NCBI GenBank assembly: GCA_035296385.1
Contig: DATHBB010000054.1
Span: forward strand, 1-35,552
Source: JAIVJZ01 sp035296385
Lineage (GTDB): Bacteria > Acidobacteriota > Blastocatellia > Pyrinomonadales > Pyrinomonadaceae
Length of the DNA: 35,552 nucleotides
Reading direction: 5' to 3'
Shown: in pieces, positions 17,215 to 24,377 of the stretch
How the letters are laid out: each line of letters starts with the position of its first letter
How positions within the stretch are numbered: the stretch's first letter is position 1
Translations under genes and position numbers: made by a program
Notes under the pieces: model-generated
Database searches by the model: none
Told to the model about the DNA's origin: nothing
The model's input: the letters and a program-made list of their open reading frames with translations, nothing else

Positions 17215-17862
17215 TCCTCCCTCTTCCTTTGTTTCAATATCGTCGGTGGCCGCTTCCTGTTTGTTCGTGCGCGCGAGCATGACCGAGCCGATGATGGCGA
17301 CCAGGAGGAGCACGCTCGCGATCTCGAAGGGCAGCGCCGCGTAGCGGTAGAGGCTCGCGCCGACGAGTTGCGTGTCCTGCGAAATGCGCGACGTGCCGGT
17401 CGCCGCAGGCGACAAGTTTTGCTGCCGCGCTTGTCGTCGCGCGGCGAGTTGCTGGCGCTGTTCGGGGGTGTCGAGGTTGTTGTTCCTCAACATCCCCTCG
17501 TAGCCCTGCCGGATCGCGTAGATGAAGCCGAGCGAGAGCAGCACCAGCACGACCGCGCTCGTCGTCACTTGCAGCGGGCGGTTGAATAATTCCTCGTTGC
17601 CTCGTTCTTCCGCGCCGACGTTCACGAGCATGATGACGAACAAAAAGAGCACCATCACGCCGCCGACGTAGACGAGAATCTGCACGCCCGCGATGAACTC
17701 CGCGCCGAGCAGGATGAAGAGCGCGGCGACGGAAATGAGCGTTGAGATGAGAAACAGCGCGGAGTGGACGGCGTTGCGCGCGAGGATGGTCAAGAGCGCC
17801 GCCACCAGCGCCGCAATCGCGAAGACCCAGAAGAAGGCCGCTTCCCAACCGTTAAGAGTCAT
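17197..17862 (-). CDS. nuoJ: NADH-quinone oxidoreductase subunit J
   Basis: A 221-residue NuoJ. The typical helix-3 region 'VQILVYVGGVMVLFLFVIMLVN' with its conserved Tyr-Val-Gly-Gly is present, and the N-terminal 'NAVHSALFLI' segment also fits. A hydrophilic loop of about 45 residues rich in Gln/Arg/Ala (around 130-170) is larger than usual. It starts 19 bases after the ACP-like gene. Its final residues (Glu-Met-Lys-Asp-Glu) are encoded by DNA that forms one arm of the following heptad element. Confidence 0.94.
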   Translation of the reverse strand: MTLNGWEAAFFWVFAIAALVAALLTILARNAVHSALFLISTLISVAALFILLGAEFIAGVQILVYVGGVMVLFLFVIMLVNVGAEERGNEELFNRPLQVTTSAVVLVLLSLGFIYAIRQGYEGMLRNNNLDTPEQRQQLAARRQARQQNLSPAATGTSRISQDTQLVGASLYRYAALPFEIASVLLLVAIIGSVMLARTNKQEAATDDIETKEEGGEMKDE

Positions 17863-17881
17863 AAAGATTTAAGGTCGCCCG

Positions 17882-18130
17882 TCAGTCCAAATGCATGTCA
17901 TCAACAAACCGGGAGTCTTCCGTGAAGTCGTAAACCGCGCACTGTTCTTCGATTACCTGCCGCACGATGCGTGCGACTTCTTCTCTCGATCTGCCGCCGA
18001 CTGCGTTCTTCCGCATCAGGTAATCGGTCACCTCTCGCGGGGTGGTGAGTTCATTCGCTTCGGCGTCGGGAATCGAAACGCCGAACTTCTCTTCAAACGC
18101 CATCACCAGTTCGACCAGATCAAGCCCCAT
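17882..18130 (-). CDS. ACP-like protein, apparently circularly permuted, no phosphopantetheine serine
   Basis: An 82-residue protein. Residues 2-38 (GLDLVELVMAFEEKFG, then IPD, then TTPREVTDYL) match helices II-IV of bacterial acyl carrier protein, but the attachment Ser position is Gly next to the start Met. After a short linker, residues about 48-82 (VRQVIEEQ ... SRFVDDMHLD) match helix I and the loop of ACP up to the Asp just before that Ser, and the protein ends there. The order is thus swapped relative to normal ACP, and the serine is absent at both junctions. The ATG is 2 bases after the nuoI stop and nuoJ follows after 19 bases, so it is made with complex I. A structural or assembly role is inferred; ordinary acyl carrying looks impossible. 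Confidence 0.8.
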   Translation of the reverse strand: MGLDLVELVMAFEEKFGVSIPDAEANELTTPREVTDYLMRKNAVGGRSREEVARIVRQVIEEQCAVYDFTEDSRFVDDMHLD

Positions 18131-18132
18131 CT

Positions 18133-18666
18133 TTAGGATTCGTACTTTACCGTTTCGCGTCCCTGTTCGAGCATCTCGCGGTTCCAGACGAAGCCTGCGC
18201 GCGAGTAGGTGGCGAGTTCGAATTCCTGCGTCAGTTCGAGGCAGGCGGTCGGACACGCCTCCTGACAGAGAGCGCAGAACATGCAGCGCGAGGTGTCGAA
18301 GATAAACTCGTCGAGCACCTTCTTCTTGCGCGCCTTGCCCGCCGTGATGATCTCTATGTCCATCGCGATCACGTCGATGCAGTCTTCGGGGCAGGCGAGC
18401 GCGCAGAGGTTGCAGGCGATGCAGAGCGTCTCGTAGGTTTCGGGGTCCATGTTGAGACGCGGCGCGCCGTGAAAACGCGGCGCGACTTCGGCGCGCGCCT
18501 TCGGGTACTGCTCCGTGTAAATCCCCTTGCCCGCCACCGAGTCCTTGTCGGTCAGCGCGCCGAGATTGAATTTCAGCGTCAGCTTCAACCCCGCGATCAA
18601 ATCGAAGAGGAAGAAACGCTTCAGCTTCTCTTTCCAATCCGCCTCTGGAACATAAACTTCCGGCAT
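18133..18666 (-). CDS. nuoI: NADH-quinone oxidoreductase subunit I
   Basis: A 177-residue NuoI with two complete 4Fe-4S motifs, C82-x2-C85-x2-C88-x3-C92 and C128-x2-C131-x2-C134-x3-C138, which hold clusters N6a and N6b in the peripheral arm. An amphipathic N-terminus precedes them. A GGGGAAGGG stretch lies about 10 bases before the ATG. It is 18 bases from nuoH and 2 bases from the ACP-like gene. Confidence 0.97.
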   Translation of the reverse strand: MPEVYVPEADWKEKLKRFFLFDLIAGLKLTLKFNLGALTDKDSVAGKGIYTEQYPKARAEVAPRFHGAPRLNMDPETYETLCIACNLCALACPEDCIDVIAMDIEIITAGKARKKKVLDEFIFDTSRCMFCALCQEACPTACLELTQEFELATYSRAGFVWNREMLEQGRETVKYES

Positions 18667-18684
18667 AAGAAAATTCCCTTCCCC

Positions 18685-20025
18685 TTATCCTTCCGTCGCC
18701 GCTGCTGTTGCCGCCGTCGTGCTGGCGACCGCCGTTTGGCCTTTGGGCGCGTTGACGAGTCGAATCCCGACGCGCTGCTTCTTCAAGTTGAAATCGCGCG
18801 CGCCGTGGTTGATGTACGAGAGCATGCCCGCCGCGACGAACACTCCGAGCGCGCCGAACGCGACCATGATCAATTTGCCCGTCGCCGTCAGGTTCACGCC
18901 GCGCGCGATGGATTCGACCGTGTTCATGCCGCGCCAGCCGTCGAGCGCCTGCACCGTGAAGAGCGCGATTGACGTGAGCGTGATGTTCAGGAGCGCTGCG
19001 GGGAGCATCCATTTCCAGCCCAGGTCCATCAGTTGATCATAACGGTAGCGCGGGAACGTCCAGCGCAACCAGAAATAGACGTAGAGCAGCACGGCCATCT
19101 TCAACATGAAGACGACGAGGCTGACCGCCGTGAACAGATGCGGGTGGATCGCCGCCAAACGCCACGTGAACGGGAAATACCAGCCGCCGAGGAACACCGC
19201 CGTCGCAATCGCCGAGACGACGATCATCGCCGCGTATTCAGCCATAAAGAAGAGCGACCAGCGCATGCCGGAATATTCCGTATGGAAGCCCGCGACGAGT
19301 TCCGACTCCGCTTCCGGCAGATCGAACGGCGCGCGGTTGTTCTCCGCAATCCCGCTGACCAAAAAGACTATGAAGCCGAGCGGCTGATAGAAGATGTACC
19401 AGATGGAATCCAGCCCTTGCGCCGAAACGATGCCCGACAAGCTAAGCGTGCGCGAGAACATGAGCGCGCCGATCAAGGCCATGCCCATCGCGACTTCGTA
19501 GGAGACCATCTGCGCCGACGAGCGCAGGCCGCCGAGCAGGGCGTACTTCGAGTTGGAAGACCAGCCCGCGAGTATCAGCGCGAGCACGCCGACTGACGAG
19601 ACCGAGAGCACGAACAAGAGTCCGATGTTGATGTCCGTGATGACGCCCCAGTCTGGCGCAAACGGGATCACGACGAAGACGACGAAGGCCGCGACCACGG
19701 AGATGAACGGCGCGAAAAAGAAGATGTACGTGTCCGCGCGGTCGGGCTTGAGGTCTTCTTTCGTCAGGAGCTTGATGGCGTCGGCAATGGGCTGCAACAG
19801 CCCCCACTTCCCTACGCGCATAGGCCCCAGACGCGCCTGCATGAACGCGGAAATCTTGCGCTCAAGGTACGTCGCGTAGGCCGCCCAGATTGCCACGCCC
19901 GTCACGACCGCGCCGATCTGTATGAACGGCCAGACGACGTAGTTTATCGTCTCCCGCCCAAGCCCCAGTTTGAGCAAAAGTCCGTTGATTAAATCCGGCG
20001 GCGCGAATAATGCGAGCATGTCCAT
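18685..20025 (-). CDS. nuoH: NADH-quinone oxidoreductase subunit H
   Basis: A 446-residue NuoH, the membrane subunit that forms the quinone entry channel with NuoB and NuoD. Signatures are 'YLERKISAFMQARLGPMRVG', 'QPIADAIKLLTKED', the acidic loop 'NNRAPFDLPEAESELVAGFHTEYSGM' (in parts), and 'LRWTFPRYRYDQLMDLGWK'. A C-terminal Ala/Thr-rich tail of about 25 residues is extra. It directly precedes nuoI. NuoG, usually encoded before NuoH, is missing here; two unrelated small genes and nuoD come instead. Confidence 0.97.
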   Translation of the reverse strand: MDMLALFAPPDLINGLLLKLGLGRETINYVVWPFIQIGAVVTGVAIWAAYATYLERKISAFMQARLGPMRVGKWGLLQPIADAIKLLTKEDLKPDRADTYIFFFAPFISVVAAFVVFVVIPFAPDWGVITDINIGLLFVLSVSSVGVLALILAGWSSNSKYALLGGLRSSAQMVSYEVAMGMALIGALMFSRTLSLSGIVSAQGLDSIWYIFYQPLGFIVFLVSGIAENNRAPFDLPEAESELVAGFHTEYSGMRWSLFFMAEYAAMIVVSAIATAVFLGGWYFPFTWRLAAIHPHLFTAVSLVVFMLKMAVLLYVYFWLRWTFPRYRYDQLMDLGWKWMLPAALLNITLTSIALFTVQALDGWRGMNTVESIARGVNLTATGKLIMVAFGALGVFVAAGMLSYINHGARDFNLKKQRVGIRLVNAPKGQTAVASTTAATAAATEG

Positions 20026-20040
20026 AGAGAATATCAGCGG

Positions 20041-20328
20041 TTATGCCTGTTTACCTTCAAGCGCATCTACGCGCTCTTGCAATTCGTCAATATCCGCGCG
20101 CGTCGTCAGCACCAGTGATTCAATACGGTCGAGCCTTCGCCCCTGCTGACGTAGTTCGCGCCCCATGCGCGTCACTTCAGTTTCAACGCGATCCAGACGC
20201 GTGTTCACTTCGGAGAAACGCTCGTTCATTTCAGAGCGGAGGCTACTCATCTCCGTGCGCAGTTCGCCGACTTCACGGCTAATCGCGCTCAGATAATTAA
20301 GAATCTCGGTTGTGCGGTCAGTGCTCAT
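20041..20328 (-). CDS. Small coiled-coil protein, unknown function
   Basis: A 95-residue charged protein, family not recognised. Nearly the whole length shows heptad-type hydrophobic spacing with repeating Leu/Met/Val and Glu/Arg, predicting a long parallel coiled coil. It has no membrane segment and no cysteine. It sits 15 bases upstream of nuoH and 47 bases after the AllA-like gene within the nuo run, so co-transcription with complex I genes is likely. Whether it has a complex I role is unknown. Confidence 0.7.
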   Translation of the reverse strand: MSTDRTTEILNYLSAISREVGELRTEMSSLRSEMNERFSEVNTRLDRVETEVTRMGRELRQQGRRLDRIESLVLTTRADIDELQERVDALEGKQA

Positions 20329-20375
20329 AAACCCCGCCTCTCTTTGTAGGCCGCTCCTGATTTAGTAATACCGTT

Positions 20376-20834
20376 TTATACGTCGATCTCGAAAGTGCAG
20401 TCGTGTACGGCCTTCAAATCAACCAACTCGTAATCGCTGTCGAGCGTTCCGGCGCGGTCAACGACGAGGTAGGACGACCACTCGCCGACGGCGAAGGGCG
20501 GCGTGTGCCACGTCGCCTTGTGATACGCGTAAGGCAGTCGCCCGTTGACCAGAAACGCTACGATCTCTTCGACCGCGGGCGCGCTCCGCTCTGATGGCGG
20601 CGCGACGCAGATGATTGACCGCGACGAGACGAGCGGCGAAAAGACCTGCATCGTCCGCCGGTGCCGCGCCATGAACTGAAACTCGAACGGTCGGCGCTCG
20701 CTCGTCGCCCCCGTCAAACTCGGCGCGCCCGTCCCCAGATCAATTTCCACCGACCCGCGACTGTCGAGCAAAATCCCGTACGGCGCGAACCGCTCACGCG
20801 TCATCTCCTGCACGGCGAGGCGAACAATCCTCAT
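20376..20834 (-). CDS. Ureidoglycolate lyase (AllA)-like protein
   Basis: A 152-residue protein matching the AllA/ureidoglycolate hydrolase family pattern: an N-terminal 'FAPYGILLD' segment, a central 'MQVFSPLVSS' strand, and the cupin-like 'YHKATWHTPPF ... YLVVDR' signature. AllA cleaves ureidoglycolate to glyoxylate and urea in purine degradation. No other purine catabolism gene is visible; it is embedded between nuoD and nuoH, so another role is possible. Family C palindrome copy 3 lies 5 bases before its ATG. No Shine-Dalgarno is seen. Confidence 0.8.
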   Translation of the reverse strand: MRIVRLAVQEMTRERFAPYGILLDSRGSVEIDLGTGAPSLTGATSERRPFEFQFMARHRRTMQVFSPLVSSRSIICVAPPSERSAPAVEEIVAFLVNGRLPYAYHKATWHTPPFAVGEWSSYLVVDRAGTLDSDYELVDLKAVHDCTFEIDV

Positions 20835-20839
20835 AAAAC

Positions 20840-20937
20840 GTCAGTTGTCAGTAGTCCGTGGTCAGTTGTTCAATCCAAATCTTCAGCCACTCGCTTGACA
20901 ATCACATGCAACGGACAACTGACCACGGACTACTGAC
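20840..20937. repeat. Heptad-armed palindrome, family C, copy 3
   Basis: Words GTCAGTT, GTCAGTA, GTCCGTG, GTCAGTT at 20840-20867 face complementary words at 20910-20937. A 23-base stretch (20847-20869 with 20915-20937) pairs perfectly, offset by one word relative to the full arrays. The centre shares CTTCAGC, CTCGCTTGA and CATGCAAC modules with other copies. It fills the nuoD-allA spacer to within 4-5 bases of each coding end. Confidence 0.9.
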
Positions 20938-20941
20938 AGTT

Positions 20942-22075
20942 TCATCGATCAATTTCTCCGAGCACGATGTCGAGCGTGCCGATGATGGCGACGACATCGG
21001 CGACGAGGTGGCCGAGGCACATCTGGCGCAGCGCCTGCAAGTTGATGAAACACGGGGGGCGCACGCGCACGCGCGCCGGACGCGATGAGCCGTCGGAGAC
21101 GAGGTAGCATCCGATCTCGCCCTTCGGCCCTTCAATCGAATGATAGTAGTCGCCCGCGGGCGGCTTGATGATCTTCGGCACTTTCGCGTTGACGGGGCCG
21201 TCCGGCATCTTCGCGAGCGCCTGTTGCACGATGAGGCGCGACTGTCGCATCTCTTCGAGCCTCACGAGGTAACGATCATACGTGTCGCCGTTTTCGCCGA
21301 CGGGCACGTCGAACTCCATGTCGGCGTAGGCCGCATACGGGCGCGACTTGCGTATGTCCCAGGCGACGCCCGAACCGCGCAGCGCCGGGCCGGACAGCCC
21401 GATGGCGATGGCCTCCTCAGCCGAGATGACGCCGATGCCGACCGTGCGACCGAGCCAGATGCGATTTTCCGACAACAGCGTCTCATACTCCGCGAGGCGA
21501 TGCGGGAAGTTGTCAACGAACCGCGTCACGTCTTCCGTGAAGCCGTCGTAAGTGTCGTTCGGCATGCCGCCGATGCGCCACGCGTGGCAGGTGAGACGCG
21601 CGCCGAACTGGCGTTCAAAAATTTTCAGAATCTCTTCGCGCTCGCGCAAAGCCCAGAGCAGCACGGTGAACGAACCGATGTCGAGTCCGTGCGTGGCGAG
21701 CCAGAGGAGGTGCGAGGAGATGCGATTGAGTTCGGTCAGGACGGTGCGTATGTAGTGCGCGCGCGGCGGCACTTCGAGACCGAGCATCTGCTCGACCGTC
21801 TCCACCCACAGGAGGCCGTTCGAGACGGCGGCGATGTAGTCGAGCCTGTCCCAGTAGGGCGCGATCATCGGGTAGAGACGGTGCTCTGCGATCTTCTCCA
21901 TGCCGCGATGGAGGTAGCCGATGTCGCAGTCGAGATCGATGACGGTCTCGCCGTCGAGTTTCAGTATGACGCGCAGGACGCCGTGCGTCGAAGGGTGCTG
22001 CGGCCCCATGTTCAGCACCATCTCGGGGCTGTCGAGCAGCGTCTCTCGTGTTGTTGCGACTTCTACTTGGTGCAT
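20942..22075 (-). CDS. nuoD: NADH-quinone oxidoreductase subunit D
   Basis: A 377-residue NuoD (49-kDa subunit). The quinone-site loop 'NMGPQHPSTHGV' (H27, H31) is intact, followed by 'DIGYLHRGMEK' and 'ELNRISSHLLWLATHG'; the family's C-terminal end 'DIVLGEIDR' is complete. Together with NuoB and NuoH it forms the quinone-reduction chamber. It is not fused to NuoC. The heptad palindromes on both sides are within 4-6 bases of the start and stop. Confidence 0.97.
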   Translation of the reverse strand: MHQVEVATTRETLLDSPEMVLNMGPQHPSTHGVLRVILKLDGETVIDLDCDIGYLHRGMEKIAEHRLYPMIAPYWDRLDYIAAVSNGLLWVETVEQMLGLEVPPRAHYIRTVLTELNRISSHLLWLATHGLDIGSFTVLLWALREREEILKIFERQFGARLTCHAWRIGGMPNDTYDGFTEDVTRFVDNFPHRLAEYETLLSENRIWLGRTVGIGVISAEEAIAIGLSGPALRGSGVAWDIRKSRPYAAYADMEFDVPVGENGDTYDRYLVRLEEMRQSRLIVQQALAKMPDGPVNAKVPKIIKPPAGDYYHSIEGPKGEIGCYLVSDGSSRPARVRVRPPCFINLQALRQMCLGHLVADVVAIIGTLDIVLGEIDR

Positions 22076-22081
22076 AAAACT

Positions 22082-22198
22082 GTCAGTTGTCCGTTGTCAG
22101 TTGTCCGTTGTTCTTCGTCTGTTCCCAGTTGCTCACTAAAGATTGAACGACTCGCTTGAGAGCCGCATGCAACTGACAACTGACTACTGACAACGGAC
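22082..22198. repeat. Heptad-armed palindrome, family C, copy 4
   Basis: Four words (GTCAGTT/GTCCGTT alternating) at 22082-22109 face four complementary words at 22171-22198, pairing 24 of 28 in register. The central segment has CACTAAAGATT, CTCGCTTGAGAGCC and GCATGCAAC, shared with copies 1-3. It fills the nuoC-nuoD spacer to within 5-6 bases of both genes. Confidence 0.9.
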
Positions 22199-22203
22199 GC
22201 TTT

Positions 22204-23598
22204 CTATTTCCTATCGAGTGGCATTACTTCTTTGCCCGCGCGGAAGATTTCGCGCACGCGCCGTTCGTCGGGCGTCGAGAGAGCTTCGAGGCCGTAGGCG
22301 CGCCGTTGTTCGAGTTGTTCGCGTTGCACGTCCGTAAACTCCGGCAGGTGCTTGACCGTCCAGTTGTTCTCCACGGGTTCGAGCGGGTAATCCTTGCGCA
22401 AGGGGTGGCCTTCCCAATCGGGCGGCAAAAGTATGCGGCGCAAATCGGGATGATTGCGAAACTGCACGCCGAAGAGATCATAGACCTCGCGCTCCATCCA
22501 GTTCGCGGCAGGCCACACGCCCGTCACGCTCTCGACGCCTTCCGCATCCGTCGTCTGCGCCTTCAAGCGCACGCGCACGTTTGCGCTGATTGAGTAAAGG
22601 TTATAGACGACCTCGAAAGGCGCGTCGGCGCGTTCGGGAAAGTGTACGCAGGTGAGATCGGAGAGATAATTGAACGGCGACTCCGCATCGCGTTTGAGAA
22701 ACTCACAGACCTCGACGACGCGTTCCGGCGCAACATGTACCGACAACTGGCCGAGAAATTCCGTCGCTTCCAGGACCGCTCCGTCTAAATTTTTCTGGAG
22801 GCGTTTGACGAGTGGATGGTTCGATGCGTCCGCAGGCTTCGCCCCTTCTTCCTTCTTCTTGACGGGAGCTTTCGGCGCACCCGCAGAAGCAGCGGCGGCA
22901 GCGGGCGTTGTTGTTGGCGTAGTTGCCGGCGTCGCCGTCGTCGCACCGGACTTCTCGCCCGCAGTCTGTTTGAAGGCGGCGGCTTTGGCGCGTGCCTCCG
23001 CGATGCGCGCGGCCTTTTCTTCGTCGGATGTGGCGTTTGACGTTGCTGCACCGGCGGGCGTGGTAGCGGAAGTCTCGCCGCCGACTTTTGCATCACCCTT
23101 TGCGGCAGCCATCTTGGCGGCGGCCTTCGCTTTGGCCTCGGCGATGATGCGCGCGCGTTTCTGCTCGGGAGTCTCGTCCGAAGGTGGCGCGCTCGCGGAT
23201 GATTCGGCCTCGCCGGACGACGCGCCCATCAGCGTATCGCGCGACTGACCGGAAGGCGCTTTCGCCTGCGGCGCGGCCTGACTTTCGGGCGAGGGGGGCG
23301 CGTCCGCGTGCGGCGGCGCGGGTAAACTACCGGCCTGTGAGATTTCTTTACCGGGACTCGGCGATGTGTCGTCGGTGCGCGGCGGGGTGGCAGCGTCGGT
23401 CTTGACGGGAGGCGTTTGGCTCGCGGTGGTCGCGCCGCCTTTTGCGGCGGCCATCTTCGCGGCGGCTTTGGCCTTCACTTCGGCCATCATGCGCGCGCGT
23501 TTCTGTTCGGGAGTTTCGTCGGCGGGGGGCGCGGCGGGTTGCTCCGTCGCGCGGTCGTCAGAGTCGGGTGGAGATGTTTTGTCAGGTGCGTCGTTCAT
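22204..23598 (-). CDS. nuoC: NADH-quinone oxidoreductase subunit C with long repetitive N-terminal extension
   Basis: A 464-residue protein. The C-terminal half (about 260-464) is a normal NuoC (30-kDa subunit) with 'ANWMEREVYDLFGVQFRNHPDLRRILLP' in parts and 'GHPLRKDYPLE'. The N-terminal 255 residues are not part of the family: Ala/Lys/Pro/Thr-rich, probably disordered, with a repeated module of about 28 residues (DETPEQKRAR then helix-like Ala/Lys stretch KAKAAAKMAAAKG) present twice and a third degenerate copy. It lies first in the right-to-left nuo run, behind a TTGACA promoter. An internal start cannot be excluded, but the frame and codon use are continuous. Confidence 0.93.
   Translation of the reverse strand: MNDAPDKTSPPDSDDRATEQPAAPPADETPEQKRARMMAEVKAKAAAKMAAAKGGATTASQTPPVKTDAATPPRTDDTSPSPGKEISQAGSLPAPPHADAPPSPESQAAPQAKAPSGQSRDTLMGASSGEAESSASAPPSDETPEQKRARIIAEAKAKAAAKMAAAKGDAKVGGETSATTPAGAATSNATSDEEKAARIAEARAKAAAFKQTAGEKSGATTATPATTPTTTPAAAAASAGAPKAPVKKKEEGAKPADASNHPLVKRLQKNLDGAVLEATEFLGQLSVHVAPERVVEVCEFLKRDAESPFNYLSDLTCVHFPERADAPFEVVYNLYSISANVRVRLKAQTTDAEGVESVTGVWPAANWMEREVYDLFGVQFRNHPDLRRILLPPDWEGHPLRKDYPLEPVENNWTVKHLPEFTDVQREQLEQRRAYGLEALSTPDERRVREIFRAGKEVMPLDRK
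22976..23520. repeat. In-gene direct repeats encoding the NuoC extension module
   Basis: A segment of about 75 bases at 23100-23178 is repeated, imperfectly but in the same frame, at 23446-23520; a shorter degenerate copy lies near 22976-23030. The differences are mostly synonymous or conservative, so the module seems to be kept at protein level. Confidence 0.75.
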
Positions 23599-23725
23599 CG
23601 GCTTAAGAAGTTAGACTCCGGCAACAAGGGACGCGCACGGGCTGCGCGACGACTTAAAAATTGCTGCCCCAAACTTTCGACTTGTATATCTGACAAAGAA
23701 GCACAAAGGCGGTGGACGAGAAGGA

Positions 23726-23754
23726 TTTTTAACACGCGCCTTAAGCGTTGTCAA
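23726..23754 (-). promoter_or_regulatory. Sigma70-type promoter for nuoC and following genes
   Basis: On the minus strand a perfect TTGACA (complement of 23749-23754) is followed after 17 bases by TAAAAA (23726-23731). It lies about 130 bases before the nuoC ATG, in the divergent nuoC/rpmE spacer. Confidence 0.6.
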
Positions 23755-23811
23755 TAAACATGTCCGGCGCGCGGCGTCAAGGCCACCCGTCGCTATAAAT
23801 CCCCATCTAAC

Positions 23812-23841
23812 TTGACGATAAGAATCCCGAAAAAGTATCAT
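23812..23841 (+). promoter_or_regulatory. Sigma70-type promoter for rpmE
   Basis: TTGACG (23812-23817) and TATCAT (23836-23841) are separated by 18 bases, placing a start site near 23848, about 45 bases before the rpmE ATG. It is divergent from the nuoC promoter. Confidence 0.65.
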
Positions 23842-23849
23842 ACCGGATT

Positions 23850-23876
23850 GACAGGTGACCCAAATTCGCACCTGTC
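23850..23876 (+). promoter_or_regulatory. Hairpin in the rpmE 5' leader
   Basis: GACAGGTG (23850-23857) pairs perfectly with CACCTGTC (23869-23876) around an 11-base loop, at the very 5' end of the predicted rpmE mRNA and 4 bases before the Shine-Dalgarno region. Leader structures that bind L31 and repress rpmE are known in other phyla. The words also resemble family D heptads, so it could be a remnant. Confidence 0.45.
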
Positions 23877-23893
23877 TTCAGAGGAAGGAAAAC

Positions 23894-24139
23894 ATGAAAG
23901 ACGGAATTCATCCCAAATATAACGAAATCAAAGTCGCCTGCGCCTGCGGCGAGAATTTCACCACGCGTTCGACCCGCAAGGACGACCTGCACGTGGAAAT
24001 CTGCTCGGCGTGCCACCCGTTCTTCACGGGCAAACAGAAACTCGTTGACACCGCCGGACGCGTTGACCGCTTCAACAAACGCTACGGCAAGAAGACCGAG
24101 ATGGCCGCCGCTGCAACGAGCGAACAGGCCGCCGGTTAA
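23894..24139 (+). CDS. rpmE: 50S ribosomal protein L31 (zinc-binding type)
   Basis: An 81-residue L31. It has the C+ zinc site C16-x-C18 ... C37-x2-C40, the N-terminal 'MKDGIHPKYNEI' and the 'HPFFTGKQKLVDTAGRVDRFNKRY' region in parts. The start at 23894 is supported by GAGGAAGG 6-13 bases upstream. A short Ala-rich tail is extra. It heads the plus-strand rpmE-DUF1385-...-prfA block, an arrangement known in several phyla. Confidence 0.96.
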   Translation: MKDGIHPKYNEIKVACACGENFTTRSTRKDDLHVEICSACHPFFTGKQKLVDTAGRVDRFNKRYGKKTEMAAAATSEQAAG

Positions 24140-24377
24140 TAAAGACGCACCGACGCCACAGCCCGTTCCAATTTCTCGAACGAAGGGCACATCAGCTTCG
24201 ATGAAGCACACCACCTCCGGCCAGTATTAGCGACTCAAAATCTGACGCCGATGCTTACGAAGCGCGGCGGTCGTGCCCGCGCATCCTCAAATGATGCACC
24301 CCGGCGACCTCCGAACCTCATAGCGTCGGCGTTGTCGTCTCAATCCCCCGTTAAATTTCCAGAGAGCGAAAATCAAA

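Noticed and set aside
18131..19012. Upstream extension of the ACP-like frame across nuoI and part of nuoH
   Set aside because: This stretch is an out-of-frame shadow of nuoI and nuoH. The match to ACP begins at the ATG at 18130.
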